Assembly: GCA_916700875.1 (NCBI GenBank)
Contig: CAKAKS010000039.1
Span: forward strand, 27,343,315-27,407,314
Length of the DNA: 64,000 nt
Reading direction: 5' to 3'
From: Sebastes aleutianus
Lineage: Eukaryota > Chordata > Actinopteri > Perciformes > Sebastidae
The translations under genes and the position numbers were made by a program. Shown here one piece after another: positions 1-12,700 of the stretch. Below the pieces are notes generated by a model. That model did no database searches. It was not told where the DNA came from and worked only from the letters and a program-made list of their open reading frames with translations. Each line of letters begins with the position of its first letter. Positions within the stretch are counted from its first letter, which is position 1.

Positions 1-300
1 GTGTTATCCTACTGCAGCGACGTCTCCACTAGACGTTGAAAGCAGCATGGCTGAAGCTACAGCAGGAGTTACCCCACATTATGGCTTTCATTATGGAGGT
101 GGTGGGAGAGAGGAGGATGATGGCTAAGCTGTCATCCATGATGGAGAATGACTCCCACCCCATGCAGGACACCATCTCAGCTTGGGGAGCTCCTTCAGCG
201 ACAGGCTGCTCCACCCAAAGCGTGTGAAGGAGCGCTATCGCAGGTCCTTCCTTCCAGCAGCTGTCAGACTCCACAACCAGCACTGCTCCCAGTAGACCAC
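1..300 (+). repeat. LINE fragment, 3' end of reverse-transcriptase ORF
   Basis: In one frame the plus strand reads RLLHPKRVKERYRRSFLPAA followed shortly by a stop, which resembles the C-terminal tail of fish L2/Rex-type LINE polyproteins. The preceding part is frameshifted and 5'-truncated, so it is a dead copy. Sequence to about 620 may be its 3' UTR. Confidence 0.6.
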
Positions 301-877
301 TTACACCACATACACACCAAACACTGACAATAACCTGATATTTTCAGGTGGAATTTCATTCATTCATTCTCACTGTGCAATATCATTTTCCACTTGTGCA
401 ATTTTGTTAATAGTCTGTTTATTGTCAATACTGTATATACTGCTCCGATTTTTATACTATTTAAATGGTTCATATTTTGTTACACTTTGTTTAGCTCTTT
501 TTTACTGTGTTAGCTGATGCATCTTGTTTTTTTATGACCAATCACAGTTTGGCATTGGGCAGTGGTATGACGGTAGCCGTCATCTGATTGGTTAATACCT
601 CAATTTTTATTTGTTCCCAGTTCCGGCCTGGCCTTCTCACCCTTTTCTGTCCTTCTTGTCATCCATGCTCCTCACGGACATGACATTGATCTACGGGTCT
701 ACAGTAGGAGTGCAATATAGTGTTTCACCACACATATTCACCACGGGCCTTTCTCAAACCGGATACTTTCTATCATTACAAACACTCCACGTACAATTTA
801 CTGCCAAGTAGGTTTTTACACGCAAGCAATATGGTAATTTGGGGCGTAAACAAGAAACATAAATATAGAATAGAAAA

Positions 878-1150
878 ACTAGTCGCTTACAGTCCAAAAT
901 GGCAGAAGCGAGCTTTGCTGCTGGGCGCTGATGTTGCAATGGAACGAATAAATAACTTTCACTTCTTAGCAATACACGTTATTTGACATCGATGCAGGCT
1001 CGCTGTCGGAGGGTTATATAACCCACTTCCACTCCCCGATAATTGGTTGGGATGGCACCTAATATGGCGGACCCTTCACGCGAACGCACAAACGGAGTGG
1101 AATTCGGTAGGAAGAGGGTGTAGGGGATAGTTTGAGAAATTCACCATATA
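878..1150. repeat. Fragments of dispersed elements
   Basis: 878-965 matches 51437-51530 (AAAATGG.. ..GATGTTGCAATGGAACGAA). 988-1150 matches 59155-59310, sharing CATCGATGCAGGCTCGCTGT and TAATATGGCGGACCCT. No protein content. Confidence 0.7.
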
Positions 1151-3798
1151 ACATTTAGAGGGGCGCTGTTTGACTCATTGTGAAATACTCAGGGAAAATG
1201 AAGAATTACTACGAAGTGTTTTTATTAACTACAGACAGAGAGAGCTGCTTTATCGTTGATACAACTGGTCTGTGCTCGGGAAAAGATCAGCATGAAATTA
1301 AAATGTAAATTTTGTTGTGTCTTAGCTGATGTTCTGTATCTGAGTAGTTGGTAATTAGGTAGCGCAAGCATTTAAACCGTTGACAGCTGATGCCACAGTC
1401 TGTTGTAAAGGCACGATCATCTCTTAGAAGAACCTCAGGCGAGATAAAAATGTCATCTACAGCAATGATGTCAAAAGTTAAATCATCTGTAAAAATTGTT
1501 TATGTTCGCTCCTCTACCACTTCAGTTGAGAAATGGATTTTGTGCAGTGTGTATCTACACACACACACTTACACACACACAGAGCTATCGTGCTAATAAC
1601 TAACGAAACAGAGGTCAGACAGATGACTAAGCAACGGCTAAATAAACCGTCAAGGTAGTGCACATTAAAGTGAACAGATATCTTCTTTACAGAGATACTT
1701 TTTGGGAACGTAGCCATGCTGGAGAGGAGGCAAAGAAGTAATCAGTTATTTGGATAGCAGACAAAACCCCCTCCCCACACACACACACACACACAAACAC
1801 ACACACTGGAAGAGCAAATGACCATCTGGCTGCTATGAAAGCACAGCTTTTTCTGCTGTTTCCTCATTAGTTAAATTCTTTTTAGTCAACGACAGTGGTA
1901 CGATAAAAGAGGAGAGGAGGGAAAGGATGAGGAGGAGGAATAGATGGAGAGAGCAGGAAGAGATATAAAGAGATGAAGAGATAGAGAGAGAGATAGTAGC
2001 AGTACATGCGATGCCAGAGGGTATAAACAAATCGCTCACTGGCACAGCAACACAGTAATATAAACTTTCCCCTTTTGAAAACACTTTCACAACACGCTAA
2101 AAATACAGCAACACTGCAGCAACAGCAGCGGCTCAGACAGACAGAGCTTAATGCTCGCTAGTATTCCGCTACACAAAAGGCTTCAGAGACAATAAATCTG
2201 TCTGTGTTGGAACACAATAATCTGTCAGAAAACCAACCCAACGAGGCCAAAAAAGTTCAGGAACAGGTTGGTGGTTAGATTCACTTCTTGTGACTTTATG
2301 CCCCTGGAAGCAAAACTGCAGGTATGAAAACAGAACTGATCATTCAGAGAGCACATACTGTATATATAAACCTCTGCCAAGGTTGTCCAATCCTCTAAGG
2401 TTGTTATTTTACTGAAAAAGCTTTCTTAAAGCAGACATTTTGACTTGGCATTGCTTGAAAAAGCACAGGGATAACTCAACATTTATACCAGAGTGCAAGT
2501 ATGCACAGTGCTCAAAGCGGGCCGGTAATCACCAGTACGCAGTACCGGCACTTCTTCATTTTACTCCTCAGCGTACCATGACTTTTTCTTGCACACCTGC
2601 ACTTCTCACAAGCTGTCGGTACTCTTTACTGTCCTCGTCACATCAGGTTCTCTGGGAGATTCATAATGCCGATTCATAACGACGCAGCGCCAGCGTTTTT
2701 GTGCCGCGCCTCATGAGCCGTATGACCATAAAACTATGTGGAGAACATCTGGACGAGCCGATGCAAAGCATGGGGGAGGGGCGGTGTTGCTGTGATTTAT
2801 CAATACAATGTTCACGTCCTTTTTGTAAAATAGTTAGTGAACTTTTCATCATAACTTTTAATATTTGTGAACAAATATAATTACTTATATTACTAATATT
2901 TTACAGGGTAAACATTTCAAGACAAATTAAATCTTCAGACAAAGGCTGTGATATATGTATATGATAAAATACTCATTAAACTTGTAATAATAATGGACTA
3001 AAATGGCGTAAAATTGTATTGGTTTAAGTCAAAAACCTTAAAATTTTCTTAGGGGAAAACCCCCAAACCCAATATCTACTAGTATCTTTTATTCACTGTA
3101 GAAATTGAGAATTTGTCTCATTATCCTGCTGTATAATATGTAGTAGTATCCTGACTGAGACACTGCTCCTAAAACCTGAATGATACCCTACTATAGGCTA
3201 CAAATAACACAGGAAAGCACTTTAACTATTAACACTATGGGTAAATATACAAACACACCTCCTTAACCCCATAATGTTCCAGTTGGAATATTATTGGAGT
3301 ACCTACTATAGAAGATGCATAGCCCAAGTATAATAACAATAGCAATAAAACCACAGCTGATTATGACTGACACAGTATAACATGCTTAACGAAATAATGA
3401 GTAAATAGGAATACGTAGCAAGAGATTGCTGATACCGGCCGATACACACGGCAACATGTGAATAAGAGAGCACTGGCACTTGTTTTTTCCACTTCAAGCA
3501 CAGAGTATGCACACTACCTGGGCCCTGGGACACCAAAGTGGAATGCAGCCATTATTAATGTTATTAGTGACATCTGTGTGTGAATAGTAAAAATGACACC
3601 AATAAGAAAGGTCAATAAAAATGTCTAGAAATTATAATTTGCATCTGGATCTCCATCAAAACAGACATAGAGATGGACAATCAAGAGATACCTGTAGCAC
3701 TTTTTTCAAGTCCAGAACATGACACGAGAAAACTGTGAAAATGATCAAAAATGCCTTTCCTTATGTTCAATGCTGAGTAACCCTTAAAAAGAATCTTT

Positions 3799-3944
3799 TA
3801 GTCTGTTGCACAATTAAAACATCATGGTAAAAGATGTACAATAATAGGGCATCAACGGTAGAAGGATATCCATTAGGACAGCCATCATCCACTATTCAAT
3901 GTTTTTTACCATGATGTATTAATTGTTGGAACAAATTAAGACTA
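3799..3944. repeat. Short hairpin-forming inverted repeat
   Basis: TAGTCTGTTGCACAATTAAA..CATCATGGTAAAA at the left end is mirrored on the right by TTTTACCATGATG..TTAATTGTTG....AAGACTA. The ends pair imperfectly over about 35 nt around a 75-nt core, consistent with a tiny MITE. Confidence 0.55.
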
Positions 3945-4188
3945 AATTATTTTTCTTTTTATTCTTTTCATTGAAATCTGGTTTTAATAATTATAATAAG
4001 ATCATGAGTACTGCATAGCGTGTGCCTCTTAAATCAGGGCCTATCAGATGAAATCACACTGTTTATCAACATATATAATTTTACATATTCCATTATATTA
4101 AACAGTAAATCTAGGGAAGTTCTATTATGGATAATGTTCAACAAATACATTATATGAACTAATAAAGAAAATGAATGTGTTCACTCAC

Positions 4189-4213
4189 CATCTTTGTCAG
4201 CTCTTCTGAATAT
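4189..4213 (-). CDS. necab2: NECAB2 exon 2, 25-nt microexon
   Basis: CACAG acceptor, 25 nt reading IFRRADKD plus one base, then a GTGAGT donor. Phase 0 in follows exon 1 exactly. IFRRADKD matches the start of EF-hand 1 in NECAB proteins, whose loop continues in exon 3 outside the window. Short, but the residue match plus two consensus sites make chance unlikely. Confidence 0.72.
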
Positions 4214-7200
4214 CTGTGAACAGACAGCAAGACAGTGTAGTTAGTATCATTGAAAGTATCTGCAGTGAGCAGCAGGATGTATAAACAGGAAGAATGTACA
4301 TAAAAGAGGAAAAGAGGGCAGTATCAACAGCACTCCTTCAATTCAAAGGAAGAAAGAAAGTTACTTTTTAGTGACTAAGTAGTAGTTACATGGGGTGGAC
4401 AGAATAACATAAATACAAATGTAAAAACAAAAAGAAACCTATAGAGTTAATGCAACACTTTTCTAACACAATCTCAATGAATTTATTTGCTTTCTTCAAA
4501 AAGTTCCACCCAACTACGTATTATTCATTTACTTTATTATTGTTATTATTGTATTTTACCCCCTTGTTGTCTGTTTCCTGTGTATTGTACTTTTTAATTT
4601 TTAGTGGGAACAAGTTGTACTGTTCTTACATATTTGAAGGTTCCACTAAGACTCAAACTTGCATCACACTTGATAAATATTCCTCCAGTCTGTCCCTGAC
4701 TTGAAAGCAATCGTCAAGTTGTATGTTTGGCCTTGTCTCTTTCCATGGCTCCACTGATTCAGCTTTGTGATACTATTGGACGAAAGGAAACTTTTGACAC
4801 AAAAGTTTCACCAAAACTCGGATTTTTCAGTAAAACACGACTGCCCCATCCTAATGAAGTTGCTTAGTGTGCAACCGTGACTTTGATTTCATCAAGTCAC
4901 ATCAGCTTTAGTGGTTTCACTGGTTTTCCAAAGGCACTAGACTTTAGACTTCCTCTTTTGCATCACACTTGTTAAATATACCACAATAGTAATGGCCACT
5001 TTAAGCACTGTGGGCTCGTCCGGGATTTGAACCCGGGACCTCTCGCACCCTAAGCGAGAATCATACCCCTAGACCAACGAGCCACGAAAAGCTTTTCTTG
5101 CAAGATTGGTCAGTCTACCGTTTTCCCAGTTTATACTATTGGATTGACACATCCATTAATTTTCCTCTCCTATCCAGGTCAGGTCAGTGGAAGCAGGCTC
5201 TGCACAGTCGCACAGGCGCTCTTCTTCACTTCTGCGTCCTCCAGGTCTTCTTAGGAGATCCCGAGGCATTCTCAGGCCAGATCGGATACGCAGTCCTCTG
5301 AGGATTTTCTAGTTGTGCACCAAGGTCTCTTCCCAAGAGGACGTGCCCTGAATATCTCACAAGCATCTCAAGTTCAATATGTAGGTGCAGCAGTTCTTTT
5401 CTCACTTCCTCTTTAGAACATCTGAGCTGCTCAACTGCCCCTAAAGGTGAGCTGAGACATCCGGTATAAGGAAGCCATTTTGATGGCGTATCCACAATCT
5501 CATTCTTATAGTCAATACCTGAAGCTTTGGCTATGCCTAACGGTCCGAACGCTAATCGTCTGCCGAGAGCTATGTCTTCGGATTTCCGATAAAAAGAAGT
5601 TGAATGACTTTACTGTCTATAAACCATACTTCCACTTTTTGCGTCAACAAAAATGTCTACATTCCACCAAGAATTGAACTTGGATCACTGATTTTAGAGA
5701 ATCTTACCCATAGACCAATGAGCCACGAAAGGCCTGTCCTGTGCGATTGCTCAGCATACCGTTTAGCTAGATTATACTGTTGGATTCATCCACGCTCTCT
5801 TACACTTCTTCGTCCTCCAGGTCTTCTTAGGGGATCCCAAGGTGTTCCCGGGCCAGATTGGATATGTAGTCCTTCCAGTATTTTCTGGGCATGCACTGAA
5901 GGTATTGCACCAAGAGTACAGAAATGCAGAAGTGCCATAGATATGCATTTTTGAGGTGGTTTAGAAATGGTGACACTATCACATAGTTTAGCCATCAGAG
6001 AGGTGGCTAATTGTTTAGGACGGTAGGGTTGAGTTGAGTTTCCTAAAAAAAACTGTTCAGTTAGGGCATGAAAACAATGTTATGTCAAGTTGTCAACCAC
6101 AAACTAAATTGGCTCTGCGTTCCCATCCACAGTGTACATAAACAGTAGTCCCCACTCCCTGTTCAGGGAATGTCAGTTAAGGGAACCTCCCTCGACAAAA
6201 TCCCTCCATTGGGAACACCCTGTCACCAACGCAGATGGTGACGCACTTTGCTAGCACTCCAGTGAGGTGCAATGACTGATGGGTAATCTTGCTTGTCAAT
6301 TGTTCAGTTCTTCCCCACATAGTTCACAGTTCCCTTTGAACTGAGCATTTTTACTCCCTACGGTTTGGAATCTTACTTAACATGAATGCTGAAAGCTGAA
6401 TACTCTGTGCAGTCCACTTCGCAGGAAACTAGAAGGTGATCGGAACGCACCCTTTCTTAACATCCATGTTTGGTACGGTACATCATTTCTGAATGAAACT
6501 AAACTATTCTCTAATCTTTTTCCATAAAAAGGTCACATTCAGAATACTTTACATCAGTGTAGGAGATTTTGTTTAGAGGTTATGGAGGAAATTTAACAAA
6601 AGAAAAGCTACCGTCATTACTAACAATTCAACATCCTGTATTTTCAGACTGAAGCTGATGCATTTCTGTTTTTCTGTTTTCAAGGAGGTCTCTGGCTATG
6701 GAGCAGAACATATATACATTAATTCCCATTTCAGCTGAAGCGACAGATGGTTAAACACACGTAATGTGGTGTTTTCTAAGTAGAACAGAACGTCCAATTC
6801 TTCGCAGCAAAAAGAACCCGGTGGGTGAATTACTGCAAATAGAAATGTTTGGTCTTCCATTCAATCTGTTAACTCGTGCAGCGTGTACACAGACACTAAA
6901 TCACACACAAAAACACACAAAGTGTGTCTCAACCAGATAAAGTGCAGCGGTGTGTGATAAGACTTGTTAGGAGCCACACGACGGAAGTTTATTGGTGTAG
7001 CAGAGGATAAAAACTCACAATTATTACGTACAAACACAGAACAAAGCTGAGCTACAGAGTCATGATTACTTGCTTTATGTGTGCACCACACTCTATGCAT
7101 GTATAAACACACGATTCTGGGAGCTAATTTATAGCTTCAGTGAAAGCCTCGTTCCCTATGGAATAGAAAGTGGCAGGTCTGGTATTTCATCAGTGTTTCA

Positions 7201-9273
7201 GAGTTTGATGTAAACTGTTCCTACTGACAACTGCCAAGAGACAGAGAAGAGGTGGGAGACAGAGAGAAAGACACGGTGAGGGGGATGCAAAAGATGAAAT
7301 GGGCAGACAGAAAGAAAGTGAGAGGGAGATGCATGGAGTTACACTGTGTGTGTGTGTGTACAATGATTCATTTCATGCATCAATCATGTCAATTGTGAGC
7401 AACCGATTTAGGCGGCAGAGTATTTAGCCATATTTTGCCCCAAATAACTTACAGATGGACGGAGGAGAAGTGGGCTGTAACTGTTCTTGTGAAAGACGAA
7501 ACTGACAACTTTAACAGACTTAGTCTTTCCAACCTACAGGGGATGAGTGGGTGGGGCATCTCTTAACTTATCCCAATTATACAGACAGGATGTGGAAGTA
7601 CACCGCTTACTTTCCAGCACTCTTGAGAACAGAACTGGAGCAGAGATTATAAGAATTATTACCTAAAAAAGTATATGAACTGTCAGAAAAAAAAAATCTT
7701 AAAGAGACAGTGTGTAACATTTTCAGGGATCTATTGGCAGAAATGGAATATTAATAAGTATGTTTTTTTTAGTGTATAATCACCTTAAAATAAGAATTGT
7801 GTTTTCGTTAGCTTAGAACGAGACGTTTCTATCTACATACGGAGCGGGTCCTTGTCAGTAGCTACCCAATTCGTCGAGGCTGCTTGATTCGTTCTGCGCA
7901 TGTGTGGGCGCGCCTACCCAGTATGCCTTGCGAGAAGACCCGCCCCTACTCTGCCTCTGATTGGCCACTGGCTTCTAAACCTAAACGCTAACAGTTGACA
8001 ACATCAGACAGGTACATACGGGTACTTCGCAAAAAACTCATGCAAAGATCCCATAGATGTCAATACAAATTGATGTTTGGATTGTAATTTTTTGAGTTTG
8101 TATACATTCATCTCTTGTTATACAAACGTTTGTTTTATACACGCGTATAATACATTTGCGATCTTGCCTGAACTTGAGCAGGTACGAGCTCGCTGTTGCG
8201 CCAGTTTATGGAGCTTTTCAACTTGTCAAAAACGTCAATCGATTTTCATAAAACTGCCAATGTGTGAAATCTACAAAGTAGATTTCTCAAAAATTCTCAG
8301 AAGGGAATTTAATGATGAAAAAACATAATGGTGTTCAGACCTGGTAGCTTTCGGATCACTCCGAAGCTCCAGTTAGCATCATAGCTAGGCTATCTACCGC
8401 TTAGATTTACAAGCCAGTAGCCAATTAAAGACAGAGTAGGGGCAGATCTTCTTGCAATGCATACTGGCCCGCACATGTGCAGAACGGATCAGGCAGCTGG
8501 GACGGATCAGGAACTGACAGTTCTCTCTTCACAGAGCTGTCCGTCATGTTTCAACAGTAGCCCAGAACGGACAAACCACTGTGTTAACTTTTCCTGCTTG
8601 GGCCGGAGTCGATAACGTTACTCGCTCCAGAGTCAACCCCCGTCACTCCACTCAGCCACTGGGAAACAAGACCGGCAAACCTCACTGCTGGATGCCGCCA
8701 GATGTTACACACTGTTCCTTTAAGATTGGACAAGTTTCGTTATCAGCTGTTAAATGGAACGTCAAGAGAGAGTGAAAGTGTTTTACAGTTCAAACTAATA
8801 ATCTCTGACTCTCTCATTTAATATTTCAAATAAAGCTGAAATGGTTAATCAATTGGTTGATCAAGAGAAAAATAATCTGCAACTATTTTGATGTTTGATG
8901 AATTGTTTCAGTTGTTTTTCAAGCAACACTCATGTTCAAGACCACCAGGATGCGAGTTTAAACGACGGAACTAATCATTTAGTAATGTACAAGTACGTTA
9001 ACTAATCCAGAGCTCCTTCACTTTACAAGTGTATTGCTTGTTAAATTGTACGTATGTGGTGCATTCAGGCAGTGATGCAGCCGTCTGAACAGGCCAAATA
9101 GAAAATCATTAACTGCTGAGACGCACAACGTTCCAAATGACAAGCTGCTCTGCATTGTTCTGCTCTCCGGCTGCACCCTAGGGCGCACTCAGCTCCAAAG
9201 AAAACAGCCAACTCCGGAGCTGCTGGAGACAGACGAGCTTGGAGAGGAGGGAAAATGTCGCGGTGAGGAGGCG

Positions 9274-9329
<56 letters not shown>

Positions 9330-9699
9330 AGAGAGTTTTAACAGAAACACAGAGTGAGAAGAAAATGAGAGACAGCTTGAGAAACAGAAAAAGATTGAAC
9401 AAAATAGAAACAGAGGGAAGAGACAGAGGGAGGGAGACTGTTACATCCATCTCCTAACCTTATTAAGAATGGATTGGTTGAGGAGGGAGGAGAGGAGGCA
9501 GACAAGAAGGATATGGAGGAAAGGAGGAAAGGAGAGAAGAAAGGAGGGGGAGAGGACAAAGGATGAAAGGAGTTTAAAGAATAGAAAGAAAGGTGCACAA
9601 GGGGTTGAGATGAAGGAGAAGATGAGAACAGCAAAGGATGAAAAACAAGCAAGAAGGGAGGGTCTAATGAGCAGAATGCACGCACACACACACACACAG

Positions 9700-9731
<32 letters not shown>

Positions 9732-12700
9732 GCGATCACTCAATCCCTTCGGTGTGGACTTCTTCACCATGATAATAATGCTGCGGTCAATAATATTGGA
9801 AAATGGCAAAAACGATTAACATTTCAAAGTTCAAGCCAACGCAGGAAGTGAGCTGGAGAGAAAATGCCAGAGAGAGTTCACTACTGATGTCAGAAGAAGG
9901 CGGCTTGCACGGCGTATCAACCAATCAGTGTGGGTCTGCAACACGGTCTCACAGCAGTTCATGAAATAGTCAAGAAATTTAATCTATTTTATTTGTGTAC
10001 ATAGACACAAATTTATCCTTTTTTAACACATGACTTACAACAACGTATTTTTTGTGCGTTTTCCTACGAATGTCCAGCAACACGTGATACATGTGTCAAT
10101 TTCCGTTCAAGTCTTTTCAAAAAATAAAACTACTTAGTTAGGTTTAGGAATAGATCAACTTGGTTAGGCTTAGGCAACAAACTACTTAGTTAGTTTAGGA
10201 AGAGATCGCGGTTTGGGTTGAAATAACACCGGAAGTGCCACAACTTAAGTATTGAGGTTACGTGACAAATAAATCAACTTTGACTTGCGGTTTCACACGG
10301 GACACCATCACTGGTCTCCTGGACAAAAGTCCTGTGTTTACTTCTCAGTTCACATTTACGTGGATTACATACGAATTGATTTTGTGCTGACCATCCCAAA
10401 AAAAAAATTTAAATTTGTGTCCATGTACCCGAATCAATACATTACATTTTGTGACTATTTCATGAACTGCTATGCTACTGGGCTGTAGTATAACTATCAT
10501 GCTGGGGGCATCAGGTAAAATGCAACAGAAAGGAAACAATTTTGTGGAAAACATTAAACTTCAATAAGAAATGAGCAGGAGGTTAACACAATAAGAAATC
10601 TACGCAATAAAACAAAATCTCCCCCAACTGACAAAATCAATGAGATACAATCTATTCCAGCTTTTTTCAATTGAAAGTGATTTTAGTGTAAACCAAAGCA
10701 GAGCTTGTGTTTTAACTGTGCCTGAAATGGTAAAAGAAATGTGGAGAAAATGTAAAAATTAAACATTTTCTTAAACATTTCCTGCCTGTAACCCAAATTT
10801 CAGAAATACAGTATCTATCTGAGAGCAGGTGTCCCGAAAGCAGACCAGCTGTTCCTGGGTCACACATCAGAAACAGGTCAAAGAGCCATTTTGGGTCCTG
10901 ACTCAAACCCCGCTGTACTGCATCTGCCTGATTGGACAGCCTCAACCGTTCGGGGAGGGAGTATCGGCAGCAACACCCCCATCAACCCCTCCACACACAC
11001 ACGCACACGCACACGCACACGCACACGCACGCACACACACACACACACGTATAATCCATTTACTAGGGTACTAGGATACATTGGCCCTCTGGCCTTGATC
11101 GTAATTAGTTTCCCATGTACCCCTTCTTTATTATTCTATTTTGGGTCGTGGTTAGGGTCTGATGAAGCTGAACTACTTTTCCCTTTTGTCTTCTACCACA
11201 TTAAGGCATTAAAGGGGAACTACGCCCATTTTCAAAATGCATACATGTTATTCCTATGGTCGAAGACTGACCAAAAAATATTAGTAACAATGAACAACTC
11301 TCTCCCAAATCCAAAAACTAGAGTGCTAAAACTCAAACGTGTGATGTCATAGGGTATAAAGTCTAGAGCTGCTCCATAGACAATGAATGGGAGACTGATT
11401 TTATGGACCCACAGAATGTTTGTTTGGGGGTTCTTTTATACCCAAATGAGCTTTATTCTATGTTCTCAGTTGTGAAGCACAAAATGTTCCCATATACTCA
11501 GAAAATTCCCCTGGGTGCTCTCTGGGGCATCAAGAACAGTGGTTCTCAACCACCAAGTCGCTCCAGGGGGTCCCCAGAAAAATGGGGAATAGTTTATTTT
11601 CAATATTTAATTCACTATAGAAGTGAGCCCAATGTGAGTAAGAGTCATAAGAGTGACTATTCTGATCATAGGTTTCACTTCCTCCACGGTTATCTCCTCA
11701 ACTGTAGTCGACAACTATAGAATTCTGGTCTTATCTAACAACCAAAATATGTTCAGATGGAAGAAGCGAAATCTTATCAAATGGGGGTCCGTCATCTAAT
11801 GTGTATCAACTAAGGGGTCCTTGAGACAAAAAAATGTTGAGAACCACTGCTCTATAACATATTTCCCATTCATTGTCTATGGAGCAGAACACTTTATACC
11901 CTATGACATCACAAGTTTGAGTTTTAACACTCCAGTTTTTTTGGTTTTGGGAGAGAGTTGTTCATGTTTACTCATTGGACTGTCTTAGAGCATATGGAAT
12001 AACATGTATGAATTTTTGAAAATGGGCGTACTTCCCCTTTAATAGCAACATCATCTGCTCTCCAGGGAACAGATTTTAGTGGGGCGGTGATGAAAAATGA
12101 CCCAATAGTATTGATGAGCCGACCTAAATCGACATGCAGGCGCTGCGTAATTGCCACTTCCAACACAGAAAGGGCTGCATTATCCTCTGGCTTCTGCCTC
12201 AGAATTAAATATTGGATCAGTGTTCTCTAACAACGGGATCAATAAAAAAATATAGTAGTAAGACATTTTGATTAACAATAAAAACTACATTAAGCACCCA
12301 AACAGACAATATGACTTGTGCCACTGATGCTGCTTGATGCGCGTCGGACTTTCTCTGAACTGACAGTAAACCATCGCCAAAAGTAACGCTACTATACAGT
12401 ATATACTACCCTGCCCTGAATTTATGATGACTTCTGTATTAATAGAGAAAAAGAAGTGAGCCAAGCTTGAGGGAGTATTGGTCAAACAAACAAATGGAGC
12501 CTGTACAGTAAATGTTGATTATTTAACATAGAACGTTATTTTGGATAGGAAGTGTAATGAAAACCCCGCCTATGATACTAGAGTTGTAATGACTGAAATT
12601 TTCTTTCAAAATGACAAAAACATCAATGTAATAACAGTGATGTATTTGCTGTCATATGATCCCCTTCTTGTTATCTCTCTCCTGCAGACTGATTGGCCAT

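Noticed and set aside
9338..9819. Overlapping long open frames on both strands
   Set aside because: They are made by CA/TG repeats and purine-rich low-complexity DNA; composition is extreme (His-Thr or Cys-Val runs) and no splice or start context fits.
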